From NCBI GenBank assembly GCA_900315455.1, contig OMZE01000013.1, positions 49,067 to 113,066 of the forward strand: a DNA stretch of 64,000 nucleotides, read 5' to 3'. The DNA is from an uncultured Prevotellaceae bacterium. GTDB lineage: Bacteria > Bacteroidota > Bacteroidia > Bacteroidales > Bacteroidaceae. Numbering within the stretch: position 1 is the first letter of the stretch; each line of letters starts with the position of its first letter. The position numbers were made by a program, and so were the translations under genes. A model generated the notes under the pieces. That model was not told the DNA's origin and did no database searches. It worked only from the letters and a program-made list of their open reading frames with translations. Positions 53,709 to 62,154 of the stretch are shown piece by piece.

Positions 53709-56519
53709 CTAAAAACTCACTTTTGCCGTCATCACATACTGGCGGGGCAGGCTGTAACTGCTGTAACTCAGTCCGCCTGTAGCCACGGCACCTTGTGTGC
53801 GTGCGCCGCTGAGCACTGCCTCGGGGTCTACGCTGCTGCTCGTCCATGAGAACGGGTTGTAGATGTTGAGCGCGAGGCTGAGGTCACGCACCATGCTGTT
53901 CTTGAACTGGAAAGCATAGTCGATGCCGATGTTGCGCACCTTCACGAAGTCGGCTTTCTCCACGAAGAAGTTGGTGAAGTTGAGCCACGACTTCGCCTGT
54001 GTGGTGCCCTCGAGGGCTGCGGCGGGAATGGCATCGTCGGTGATGCCCTTGGCGAAGCGGAACTGGCGGTCGAAGGAGTGCACGTAGGCACCGCTCTGGT
54101 AGTCGCCCATGATGGTGAGTCCCAGTTTCCTCCAGCGGGCGGAGAGTGAGAAGTTGCCGAAGAGGGTGGGGGTGGTGCGTCCCAGGTCTTGGTTGTAGAG
54201 CACCTCGTCTACGGTGCCGTCGGCCTTCAGCGTGGTGGCGGTGCCGCGGAGGAATCCCACAGGCTTGCCTTCCTCTACCACCGTGGTGATGGTGCGCGAG
54301 GAGAAACCGCCGATGCTGAAAGGTACCAGTCCGCCGGTGGAGAGCACCTTGTTGGAGTTGGTGTTGAGCGAGGCGCGCACGCCCAGTCCCCATTCCTCGG
54401 TGTCGAGGATGTTCAGGCCGAGTGATGCCTCGATGCCGCGGTTGCGTATCTTGCCGATATTGGCGAGGTAGGAACTGCTCTGGCCCGACGAGGGCAGCGT
54501 GGGCACGTTGAAGAGGGCGTCTTTCGTCACCGCATAGTAGTAGGTGACGCCCAGGTTGACGACGTTGCGGAAGAACGTGCCTTGCAGTCCCCATTCTATC
54601 GAGTGCTTACGCTCTGGCCCGAGGTTGGGGTTGCCGTTCTTGCCGAAGGTGTTGGCTTGCTTGTCGAGATACGAACTCACGTCGATGGTGCGCTGGTATT
54701 CGAAGGCGGGGGGATAACTGCCTGCCACGCCGTAGTTGGCCATCAGTTTCAGGGTGTTCACCCATTCCTCGTCAACGAGAGGGCGCATCCATGGCTCGTC
54801 GGAGACGATGTAGGAGAATCCCACCTTGGGGTAGGCCTGCCATGCCACCTCGTCGCCGAATGCGGTGTTGTAGTCTACACGCAGTCCGAGGTCGAGGAAG
54901 TAGCGGTTTCTCCATCCGAAGTTGTCTTGCAGGTAGAGGCCGTAACTGTGCAGGTAACTCAGCCACTCGTCGGCATAGATGGTGCCTGCGCCGGTCATGA
55001 TGCGGGCACCGTCGCGCACGTTCTGTCCCTTGTAGAGGCTCTGGTGGTCGTGGGTGCTGAAATACTGGAACCCACCGGTGACGATGTTGCTCAGCAGGTC
55101 GTCGTAGTAGTATTTCCACTGTCCGTTGAGTTCACCGGTGATGCTATAATAATTGCGGTCGTAGTTGCCCACGCTGCCGGCATCGCTGGTGCCCGCAGGC
55201 TTCATCTGTGTGTGGATGAGGTAGCGGTTGGTCTCCACCAGTTTGTCGGTGTTGTAACGGTAGTCGAGTCCGAGGGTGGCGTGGAAGGTGAGGTTGCGCA
55301 TCGGGGTGAACTCCAGTTGCTGCGAGGTCTGGAAGCGCTTCACCTCTTCCTTGTGGTCTTGCAGCGCCTCTGCCTCGGAGACGAAGGCTTTCATCTGCTC
55401 GAAGGTGTAGGGTGAGGCGGCGTCGATGTCGGCAGGGAAATTGCGCTGGCTGCCGTCTTCTGCGGTATAGGTGAAGTTGGCGGCGGCACTGCCCTCGGCA
55501 AACCACAGTCCGGTATAGTAGCCCTGGTTGCCGTTGCGGTTGCGCCGGTATTCCTCTGCCACCACGCCGAAGGAGTTGGTGTATTTCAGCATGGAGTTCA
55601 TGCGGATGGAGGAGCCGAAACGCAGGTCGTATTTCTTCTGCTCGTTGCCGTTGTGGATGAGCGTACCGGTGTTCTGACTCATGCTTGCTCCCAGCGAATA
55701 GCCCATGCGCTCACTGCCGCCAGAGAACGACAGACCGTAGCGCTGCTGGAAACCGGTCTGGTGGAGCAGGTCTTTCGTGCGGTCGAAGTGGTAGAACTGT
55801 GAATTGGCCACGTCGAAGCCTACCTGCGCGGTGACGGAGGCATTGAAACGGCCATTGCCGTGGTTCTTCGTAAAAATCTGTATCACGCCATTGGCGGCAT
55901 CCGACCCATAGAGTGTCGTGGCAGCGCCACCGGGTACATATTCTATATGGTCGATGTTCTCCATGGGGATGTCGCCGATTGCACTCGATGCGGCGGTCTG
56001 GCCGTTGATGTTGCCATAGGCGTTGTTCATCACGTTGAAGAGGGCGGAACCGGTGTTGAGGTTGTCTACCCGCACACCGTCGACGTAGATGACCGGGGTG
56101 GAGTTGGTGAAGGCCGACGACAGACCGCGCGACTTAATCATCGAGGTAGTGCCGGGCTGACCGTTGGTCAGCGTGATTTGCATGTTGGGAACGGCGTTCT
56201 GCAGCATCTGGTCTATGCGCCCCGTGGGAAGTTTTGCCAGGTCGGCAGCCGAGAGTTTGGTGACATTGGAGGAGAGACGGCGTTTCGACACGCCACCACC
56301 CTGACCGGTCACCACCACTTCATTCAACTCCTTGTTCCACACATACTGTGTGTCGGCAGGGTTGATGGTCTGCGGAATGTTCACTAAAGCCTCCAGGGTA
56401 TCGGCCTCTAAAGTCTCGATGGTCTTTAAAGCCTCTTCCTTTTCTAGGCTCATGTTGCCTGCCTGCGCCCCTATGGGCATGAGCAGGAACACCCAACTCA
56501 TCATGGTTAGTTTTTGCAT
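53709..56519 (-). CDS. SusC/RagA-like TonB-dependent receptor
   Basis: 936 residues. Signal peptide to about residue 20; LNEVVVTGQ TonB-box region, plug with SAADLAKLPTGRIDQML and PVIYVDGVRVD, then GGAATTLYGSDAANGVIQIFTK and the barrel, ending in YVMTAKVSF. Unlike most SusC proteins it lacks an N-terminal carboxypeptidase-regulatory domain. It imports an unknown substrate with SusD; the operon's phosphodiesterase suggests a phosphoester ligand (inference). The ATG at 56519 was chosen for the signal peptide. Confidence 0.92.
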   Translation of the reverse strand: MQKLTMMSWVFLLMPIGAQAGNMSLEKEEALKTIETLEADTLEALVNIPQTINPADTQYVWNKELNEVVVTGQGGGVSKRRLSSNVTKLSAADLAKLPTGRIDQMLQNAVPNMQITLTNGQPGTTSMIKSRGLSSAFTNSTPVIYVDGVRVDNLNTGSALFNVMNNAYGNINGQTAASSAIGDIPMENIDHIEYVPGGAATTLYGSDAANGVIQIFTKNHGNGRFNASVTAQVGFDVANSQFYHFDRTKDLLHQTGFQQRYGLSFSGGSERMGYSLGASMSQNTGTLIHNGNEQKKYDLRFGSSIRMNSMLKYTNSFGVVAEEYRRNRNGNQGYYTGLWFAEGSAAANFTYTAEDGSQRNFPADIDAASPYTFEQMKAFVSEAEALQDHKEEVKRFQTSQQLEFTPMRNLTFHATLGLDYRYNTDKLVETNRYLIHTQMKPAGTSDAGSVGNYDRNYYSITGELNGQWKYYYDDLLSNIVTGGFQYFSTHDHQSLYKGQNVRDGARIMTGAGTIYADEWLSYLHSYGLYLQDNFGWRNRYFLDLGLRVDYNTAFGDEVAWQAYPKVGFSYIVSDEPWMRPLVDEEWVNTLKLMANYGVAGSYPPAFEYQRTIDVSSYLDKQANTFGKNGNPNLGPERKHSIEWGLQGTFFRNVVNLGVTYYYAVTKDALFNVPTLPSSGQSSSYLANIGKIRNRGIEASLGLNILDTEEWGLGVRASLNTNSNKVLSTGGLVPFSIGGFSSRTITTVVEEGKPVGFLRGTATTLKADGTVDEVLYNQDLGRTTPTLFGNFSLSARWRKLGLTIMGDYQSGAYVHSFDRQFRFAKGITDDAIPAAALEGTTQAKSWLNFTNFFVEKADFVKVRNIGIDYAFQFKNSMVRDLSLALNIYNPFSWTSSSVDPEAVLSGARTQGAVATGGLSYSSYSLPRQYVMTAKVSF

Positions 56520-56662
56520 TTCTTTTCTCTTTGATGATAAAAACGTTGTTACCAAGAAAAACCTGTTTTGCGTTTCAGCGTGCAAATGTCGGTATTTTAA
56601 AATGAATAATGCAAGTTTTATGCCTATTTTTTAATAAATCAAGTAAAATGAGGCTCTAAATT

Positions 56663-56702
56663 GTATATTTATGCCGTTTTGTCGTATATTTATGCCATTT
56701 TG
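56663..56702. promoter_or_regulatory. Tandem 21-bp direct repeat upstream of the SusC gene
   Basis: GTATATTTATGCCGTTTTG (56663-56681) and GTATATTTATGCCATTTTG (56684-56702), one mismatch in 19 bases, period 21 (two helical turns). About 145-185 bases before the SusC start codon. It looks like a pair of activator sites. Confidence 0.6.
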
Positions 56703-56744
56703 GCTTTTTGAAATGACAAATTAGCAGTTGTCGAAGTGATGGTT

Positions 56745-56792
56745 TCGTCGAAGATAGGCGACGGCTCAGCAATTCAAGCAAAAACTTCGTCT
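56745..56792 (+). repeat. Truncated promoter-cassette remnant
   Basis: GTCGAAGATAGGCGACGGCTC then AGCAATTCAAGCAAAAACTTCG matches the 5' half of the carboxylesterase cassette but stops before the -33 and -7 boxes. No gene starts downstream of it. Confidence 0.6.
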
Positions 56793-56807
56793 TCCCCCAA
56801 ATATCAA

Positions 56808-56998
56808 CTTTGCCAAACCTTTGGTTTGGAGGGTGAAACCACTCAACCTCTACCTTCTTCTTTGAGGTCCAAGCCTATGGCTTGGAGGTCACAACAACCC
56901 CAACCCCTTCTTGTGGTCCTAAGAAGGGGCTTCAACCCCAACCCAAGGCCCTTCCCCTCTCCAGGGGAAGGGATGCAACCGCTCGCATCCGCTCGCTC
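56808..56998. repeat. GC-rich hairpin element, copy 2
   Basis: About 190 bp, the second copy of the element at 46482-46656, same orientation, with longer loops. Stems are conserved while loops differ (TTC vs TTT, CAT vs GTGGTCC). A 23-bp shared tail is at 57058-57080. Confidence 0.8.
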
Positions 56999-57136
56999 GG
57001 TCACTAAGGTGTCCGCGACCCATCAAAGAGTCGCGGGGAGATTCCTTACGCAACAAAGTTGCGATTGTTGGTGTTCGCTCCGCTCACCTCAATGCGAAAA
57101 AACCATCCAATTATGGTTCTTGTCGCGATTGTTTGT

Positions 57137-57293
57137 GCGGGCTTCGCCCGCGTTTGCTTTACCTTAGTGTTATATGGAAGTCTAATGTTCGTCGGAATTT
57201 GCAATTCCGACGCAGTGAATATCAGGATTTTAAATCCGAAAAAGCGCATTGAAAATGCTTATACTCAGTCCGGGCGAATTGCAAATTCGCCCG
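57137..57293. repeat. Cluster of short perfect hairpins
   Basis: GCGGGC/GCCCGC (57137-57151), GTCGGAATT/AATTCCGAC (57191-57211), GGATTT/AAATCC (57225-57237), GCATT/AATGC (57246-57258) and CGGGCGAATT/AATTCGCCCG (57271-57293). All have loops of 1-3 bases. The 56520-57459 interval holds no convincing gene. Confidence 0.75.
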
Positions 57294-57351
57294 AACGCCT
57301 TTTCGCTGAGCAGTTACAGTATACCATCGATTTGTTATGAAATGTTAAATA

Positions 57352-57432
57352 TATCGTATTTCGATAAATTTTTATTGATTTTATTTGTTGGGTTCAAAAT
57401 ATCATTCTACTTTTGCATATCGAAAAACGATA
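57352..57432 (+). promoter_or_regulatory. Promoter of DUF2975-XRE operon flanked by two palindromic operators
   Basis: TTTG (57384-57387), 20-base spacer, TACTTTTG (57408-57415). TATCG-N5-CGATA occurs at 57352-57366, upstream of the -33, and again at 57418-57432, at the transcript start. A half site CGATA lies at 57449-57453. Likely autoregulation by the XRE protein. Confidence 0.7.
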
Positions 57433-57459
57433 AATCTTTAAAAAGAAACGATAAAAGTC

Positions 57460-57945
57460 ATGAAGAAGAAATTGAATGTATTCTGTGTCTTGATGCTGGT
57501 ATTGATGGCATTGCAAGTAATAATGAGCGTGGTATTGAATTTCAATGAACACGTGCAGGCCTTCAATGAGGGTTGGCAAGAAGGCCGTAAAGGCGATTAT
57601 GTCTCCGCTTATGAGTTTTTTGGCGGTTTGCTGATAGTTATTTTGGGTGTGGCTTGTTTCTATCTTATCATACGCTCGCTGGTGTCATTGGTGAGGTTCA
57701 TCCTGAATGTCAATCGCGACAAAGTGTTTGTATGGCAGAATGTCTCCTTGCTGCGCTGGGCAGGATGGGGATTGTTGATACCATATATTATAATTATCGT
57801 GAGCGAACTGCTGAATCATGTGCCGATAAGGCAAATCTACATAGAGGACTCCGACAGTCTTATCTTTGGCGTATTCTGTCTGATTATGGCCGAGGTTTTC
57901 GCCATCGGGCTGAAGTTGAAGGAAGAACAGGATCTAACCATCTGA
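57460..57945 (+). CDS. DUF2975 membrane protein (YoaS-like)
   Basis: 161 residues with four transmembrane segments (about 7-27, 53-75, 98-120, 132-153) and the family ending SDSLIFGVFCLIMAEVFAIGLKLKEEQDLTI. Genes of this family almost always precede a small XRE regulator, as here (ATG directly after the stop). Function unknown. Confidence 0.85.
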   Translation: MKKKLNVFCVLMLVLMALQVIMSVVLNFNEHVQAFNEGWQEGRKGDYVSAYEFFGGLLIVILGVACFYLIIRSLVSLVRFILNVNRDKVFVWQNVSLLRWAGWGLLIPYIIIIVSELLNHVPIRQIYIEDSDSLIFGVFCLIMAEVFAIGLKLKEEQDLTI

Positions 57946-58161
57946 ATGCTTATGGGACACATCGTGGTCAATTTAGACGTGGTGATGGCCAAACGCAAGA
58001 TTTCTCTTGGCGAGTTGGCAGAGCGTGTGGGTCTGACGCAGGCCAACCTGAGTATCCTGAAAACGGGCAAGGCCAAGGCTGTGCGTTTCACCACCCTTGA
58101 GGCTATCTGCCGTGAACTGGGCTGTCAGCCCGGCGATATCCTGGAATATAGAGACGAATAA
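57946..58161 (+). CDS. Small XRE-type helix-turn-helix regulator (YozG-like)
   Basis: 71 residues, little more than one HTH domain: VNLDVVMAKRKISLGELAERVGLTQANLSILKTGKAKAVRFTTLEAICRELGCQPGDILEY. It starts at 57946, directly after the DUF2975 stop; the ATG at 57952 is also possible. Likely binds the TATCG-N5-CGATA palindromes at its own promoter. Confidence 0.88.
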   Translation: MLMGHIVVNLDVVMAKRKISLGELAERVGLTQANLSILKTGKAKAVRFTTLEAICRELGCQPGDILEYRDE

Positions 58162-58176
58162 TCAATCACCATCATC

Positions 58177-58272
58177 ATGAAACAACTTATCATTAACTTT
58201 TCCTACATCCTGTTGGGAATCTCCATGCTCATCGAAATGCTGTCACAAATACTGTTGACGTATTTCGGCTGA
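58177..58272 (+). CDS. Possible 31-residue hydrophobic peptide
   Basis: ATG at 58177, 15 bases after the XRE stop, encodes KQLIINFSYILLGISMLIEM then LSQILLTYFG, a single transmembrane segment. It is followed by a hairpin at 58285-58320. It may be a small membrane protein co-expressed with DUF2975; no homologue is claimed. Confidence 0.5.
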   Translation: MKQLIINFSYILLGISMLIEMLSQILLTYFG

Positions 58273-58284
58273 ACATCTTTACTC

Positions 58285-58320
58285 CTGTCGGCACACCGGG
58301 TCTCTCCAGTGTGCCGACAG
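58285..58320 (+). terminator. Hairpin at the end of the DUF2975-XRE operon
   Basis: A perfect 12-bp stem CTGTCGGCACAC/GTGTGCCGACAG (58285-58296 with 58309-58320), followed by CGGTTTCT; the T run is short. Confidence 0.65.
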
Positions 58321-58411
58321 CGGTTTCTATAGGCCGGATTATTTTCTTCATGTTTTCATGTCACAAAATAAGCATGATTGCGTCATATAGGCAAAAGAAC
58401 GACCAAAAGAT

Positions 58412-58891
58412 ATGATGACAGAGAGTTTTATGGACGAAGTGAAGGCCGTGCGCCCGACACTGCTGAGTGTTGCCAGGGGAATCCTGGGCAGCGACGAGGA
58501 GGCAGAGGACGTGGTGCAGGATGCCATGCTCCGTCTGTGGCAACTACGCGACGAGCCAATATGTAATGTCCGTGGGTTCGCCAGGGTGGTCGTTCGCAAT
58601 CTATCTCTAAGCAAAGTCAGGCAGAGACGAGTGATGGTGGATATTGCCCGTGCTGACATCGCTAATGATAACGAGTCAGAATCGGCAAGAAACGAGCAGA
58701 TTGACCGGATGATGGAACTTGTCGACGCCCTCCCTACCATGCAACAGACCGTGCTCCGCATGCGGCACATGCAGGAAATGACAATGGCCGACATCGCAAG
58801 CCTCATCGGAACCAGCGAGGCTGCTGTCAGGCAGTCGCTTAGCAGGGCACGGAGAAGCATCATCGAACAATTTAAATCTGAATCAAAATGA
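58412..58891 (+). CDS. ECF-family RNA polymerase sigma factor
   Basis: 159 residues. Sigma region 2 (VARGILGSDEEAEDVVQDAMLRLWQLRD) and region 4 (LPTMQQTVLRMRHMQEMTMADIASLIGTSEAAVRQSLSRARRSI) are clear. It overlaps the next gene by 4 bases (ATGA). First gene of a three-gene operon; no consensus housekeeping promoter is seen upstream, which would fit self-regulation. Confidence 0.93.
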   Translation: MMTESFMDEVKAVRPTLLSVARGILGSDEEAEDVVQDAMLRLWQLRDEPICNVRGFARVVVRNLSLSKVRQRRVMVDIARADIANDNESESARNEQIDRMMELVDALPTMQQTVLRMRHMQEMTMADIASLIGTSEAAVRQSLSRARRSIIEQFKSESK

Positions 58892-59334
58892 ACGAGACCT
58901 ACATACGACAGTTGATGGAGCGCTTCCTTAATGCGGAAACCACATTGGAGGAAGAACAGACGCTTTACAACTATTTCCAAAAAAAGGACATCGCCGATGA
59001 CCTGAAGCCTTATCGTGAGGCGTTCCAAAGTTTCTCCGCTGTGAGTGGCATGGAAAAAGACACAGCCAAAACTCATACGCCGGTATGGGTTGTCCTCCTG
59101 CGGACAGTCACGACAATGGCTGCTGTCTTTCTGGTCGGCCTGTTCTTCGCTGTACGCGACGGCAGTTCAGAAGTGCCACAACAGACAATGGCAACCAACC
59201 AAACAGAACATACACCCGACTTCTGCGAGGGGAGTACACCCCGGGAACTATATGTGTGCTACTTGGAGCGGAAAAGGGAACAATCGAAAACCTATCGTTC
59301 ACTAAAACGGATGATTTATGAAAACCAACAGTAA
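58888..59334 (+). CDS. Putative anti-sigma factor, single membrane helix
   Basis: 148 residues. A helical cytoplasmic N-terminus (YIRQLMERFLNAETTLEEEQTLYNYF) resembles the anti-sigma proteins that follow ECF sigma genes in Bacteroidota, then a membrane segment at about 65-88 and a short outer part with two Cys. Identified mainly by position and layout. Overlaps the sigma gene and the following gene (17 bases). Confidence 0.65.
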   Translation: MNETYIRQLMERFLNAETTLEEEQTLYNYFQKKDIADDLKPYREAFQSFSAVSGMEKDTAKTHTPVWVVLLRTVTTMAAVFLVGLFFAVRDGSSEVPQQTMATNQTEHTPDFCEGSTPRELYVCYLERKREQSKTYRSLKRMIYENQQ

Positions 59335-60442
59335 AACCATAGCCGTGATGATGCTGGTGCTCTTCATGGCATCGTGCAACAACAAAGACTCCCGCATGCT
59401 GACCGTCATCAACGAGGACGGCACCTGCATCCGCGAATACGCTTTCCACACATCAGAAAAGAATCTGATGATTCCGCTGGAAGAGGAATTCGACAGCCTT
59501 ATCGACAAGCACTGGGAACTTACATGGTCGGTCATCGGTAGCGACTCCCTGCGACATCCCGTACCCATGACTCAGACTCAGGTTGATAGCCTCCAAGGGA
59601 AGAATCCCGACAGCCATCTTTCCGATAGTGTGATGGTACATGTCAAGAAACAGTTCTCGACGGTGCAGGACATGAGCGACCACCTGCTTATGGCAGAGGG
59701 CTTCAAGGCCAATAGCAAGTTGGAGAAGGTCTTCAAGTGGTTCTATACCGACTATACCTTCACTGAGACGTTCGTCTACGACGGCCCGTCCGTCTTCCCC
59801 ATCCCCATCAGTCGCTTCCTCAGTGCCGATTCTGCCTCATACTGGTTTACCGGTCATCCAGACCTGACTCGAAACTGTAGTGGGCAGGAAAAGAAAGAGG
59901 TATTGGACAAGATGGAGGTGAAGGTCAACCAATGGCTCAATGCCAACTGGTTTGCTGAGATATGCAAGATTGTTGCCGACAACTACGACATGGTGAAGAA
60001 TCCGCCCGTCAGCAAGGAGGCATTCGTCAGTCAATGTGATGAGTTGGCCATGCATCCCGATGTACTCAATGACACGGATGAGAAGGTAGACGACTTCAAA
60101 AAGGTGCTCGACAATCATTTTCATTCAGATGCCTACACCTCCTCGATACTCAAGTCCGACTCTTTGGAGGATGACAGTGGGCGCTATGGTACATTTCTGG
60201 CATTCAACACCAACTACGACCTCGTCATGCCTGGAAGAGTTACGGATGCAGGTTTGGGTGAATATGATGGCCATGTCATCCATTACCGCGTCTCAGGTGA
60301 ACGCACCATTCCCGATGATTACAAGTACAGCATCATGGCTACCTCACGTGTCACCAACATCTGGGCATTCATCGTCACCTTCCTTGTCATTGCCCTGGCC
60401 ATCGGCAGTTTTTTCATCCGGCGACGCATCGCGTCCGCATAA
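59318..60442 (+). CDS. Unknown lipoprotein with a C-terminal membrane helix
   Basis: 374 residues. Lipoprotein signal with Cys about residue 20 (MMLVLFMASCNNKDS), a soluble middle with a helical part (VNQWLNANWFAEICKIVADNYDMVKN) and beta strands, and a C-terminal helix (IWAFIVTFLVIALAIGSFFIRRR, about 348-370). Tethering at both ends is unusual. Family not recognised. It is the third gene of the ECF operon, so it is probably in its regulon. Confidence 0.7.
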   Translation: MKTNSKTIAVMMLVLFMASCNNKDSRMLTVINEDGTCIREYAFHTSEKNLMIPLEEEFDSLIDKHWELTWSVIGSDSLRHPVPMTQTQVDSLQGKNPDSHLSDSVMVHVKKQFSTVQDMSDHLLMAEGFKANSKLEKVFKWFYTDYTFTETFVYDGPSVFPIPISRFLSADSASYWFTGHPDLTRNCSGQEKKEVLDKMEVKVNQWLNANWFAEICKIVADNYDMVKNPPVSKEAFVSQCDELAMHPDVLNDTDEKVDDFKKVLDNHFHSDAYTSSILKSDSLEDDSGRYGTFLAFNTNYDLVMPGRVTDAGLGEYDGHVIHYRVSGERTIPDDYKYSIMATSRVTNIWAFIVTFLVIALAIGSFFIRRRIASA

Positions 60443-60555
60443 ATGACCGCCATCCTTAGGCGTGGGCATAGCCATTGGGGGTTGTTGCCCGCCATGCTGT
60501 AAAAATGGCGAAATAATGAGGGAGTAATTGGGGGTGTAAAAAGATTACGCCCGAC

Positions 60556-61773
60556 CTATTCTTTGCTGTCGGTAAGGTTTTGCATGACCACGGCACAGGA
60601 GGCGTCGCCGGTAACCGACATCACGGTTCTTCCCATGTCGATGATGCGGTCGATGCCGGCAGCCACTGCCACACACTCCACGGGAATCTGTGCCGATGCG
60701 AACACCATGGCCATCAATGCCAGCGACCCGCCGGGGATGCCCGGTGTGCCTACAGAGGCTACTGTGGAGGCAAAGGCGATGGCGAGATACTGTTGGAGGG
60801 AGAGGTCGATGCCGCAGCAGGTGGCCATGAACACCGATGCCACGCCGAGATAAATGGCCACGCCGTCCATGTTGATGGTGGCACCGAGAGAGAGGACAAA
60901 ACTCCCGATGTCTTTCTTCACGCCCAGTTTTTCTGTACATTTCATGGAATAGGGTAGGGTGGCGACAGAGGAGTCGCTCGAGAAGGCGAAGAGCATGGCT
61001 GGCTGCATCTCTTTGAGGAACTTCAGCGGCGACTGTCGGCCGAAGATGTAGACCAAAGGCGAATACACGCAGAGGGTATGGGTGATGAAGCAGGCATAGG
61101 CAAGCACCACGAGGGCGGCATACGACCCCAGCACGCTTGGTCCGTTTTCCACCACTACGGGTGTGAGCATGCAGAATACGCCTAAGGGTGCTATCGCCAT
61201 GATATAGTGGAGCACTTTCCCCACCACCTCGTTCATGCTGAGTGCCAGTTCCCTTGCCGGTGCTCCTTTCTCGCCCACATGCACCATGGCCACGCCGAAG
61301 AAGATGGCGATGACGATGACCTGAATCATCGTCATGTTGCTCAGCGGATTCAGGAAGTTGTCGGGGAACATATTCACGATTTGGTCCATGAAAGAGATGC
61401 TGGCCACTTCCGTCTCGCTTGCCGAGGCGGCTGCTGAGGTCAGGTCGATGGTGGGGAGCCATCCCCTGACGAGTGTCGACAGGCCCAGTCCGAGGGTGAC
61501 GGCGATGACCGTAGTGAACATGAAATAGAGCACTGCCCGCAGCCCCAATCTCCCCAGTTTCTTCATGTCGTTCATTGAGAGGATGCCCGCGATGATAGAG
61601 AGCAGCACCAATGGCACCACGATGAACTTCAGCAGGTTGAGGAAGATGGTGCCGAAGGGTTTGATATAGTTGTTCACAAAATCGGCCTGGTCATTCAGCA
61701 GCACACCGGCAATGATGGCGAGCACCAATGCTATGACAATTTGTGTGGTCAGCGAAAATCGTATCTTTTTCAT
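60556..61773 (-). CDS. Dicarboxylate/amino acid:cation symporter (GltP/DctA family)
   Basis: 405 residues, SDF-family transporter. The serine-rich re-entrant loop FAFSSDSSVATLPYSMKCTE and GATINMDGVAIYLGVA and the second loop ASVGTPGIPGGSLALMAMV with DRIIDMGRTVMSVTGDASCAVVM are present. It takes up dicarboxylates or glutamate/aspartate with Na+ or H+. The ATG at 61773 is used; a GTG at 61776 also opens the frame. Confidence 0.93.
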   Translation of the reverse strand: MKKIRFSLTTQIVIALVLAIIAGVLLNDQADFVNNYIKPFGTIFLNLLKFIVVPLVLLSIIAGILSMNDMKKLGRLGLRAVLYFMFTTVIAVTLGLGLSTLVRGWLPTIDLTSAAASASETEVASISFMDQIVNMFPDNFLNPLSNMTMIQVIVIAIFFGVAMVHVGEKGAPARELALSMNEVVGKVLHYIMAIAPLGVFCMLTPVVVENGPSVLGSYAALVVLAYACFITHTLCVYSPLVYIFGRQSPLKFLKEMQPAMLFAFSSDSSVATLPYSMKCTEKLGVKKDIGSFVLSLGATINMDGVAIYLGVASVFMATCCGIDLSLQQYLAIAFASTVASVGTPGIPGGSLALMAMVFASAQIPVECVAVAAGIDRIIDMGRTVMSVTGDASCAVVMQNLTDSKE

Positions 61774-61814
61774 CACCTTTCAATTTTCCGCAAATATCAT
61801 GTTCTTTTCATACT

Positions 61815-62147
61815 TTACATATTGATATACTTCACTGGATTCTGGCTCCTGCCATAGAAGGATGTGACTGACATCCCTATATAAGTGGTGCTTTCATCCT
61901 CGATACCAACGAACTCACATCTTCCAACGTGTTTGGAGTCTTCCGTATATTTCCAGTCAACAGGAATATAAACTTCTTCAACAATCCCGTTGACGATAGC
62001 AAGTACATGGGTTGCCTTTCTTGCACGGACGATGTCAACCTTCCAGTATTTACGGGTCATCTCATAAAGATTTTCCCTTTTTACTTTCCCAACCTTTACA
62101 CACATGATGCGGTCTTCGGGATTGGGTATAAGTTCTTTCGCATTCAT
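61815..62147 (-). CDS. Small protein of the restriction locus
   Basis: 110 residues: MCVKVGKVKRENLYEMTRKYW then ARKATHVLAIVNGIVEEVYIPVDW, GRCEFVGIEDE and TSFYGRSQNPVKYINM. The ending resembles a small domain I associate with restriction-modification neighbourhoods, but I cannot assign a function. It follows the 84-codon frame by 7 bases, downstream of hsdR. The ATG at 62147 was chosen from several upstream possibilities. Confidence 0.55.
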   Translation of the reverse strand: MNAKELIPNPEDRIMCVKVGKVKRENLYEMTRKYWKVDIVRARKATHVLAIVNGIVEEVYIPVDWKYTEDSKHVGRCEFVGIEDESTTYIGMSVTSFYGRSQNPVKYINM

Positions 62148-62154
62148 TTTACTT

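Noticed and set aside
56736-57167. 143-codon plus-strand open frame
   Set aside because: It spans a cassette remnant, the GC-rich hairpin element and other repeats, with no promoter or family motif.
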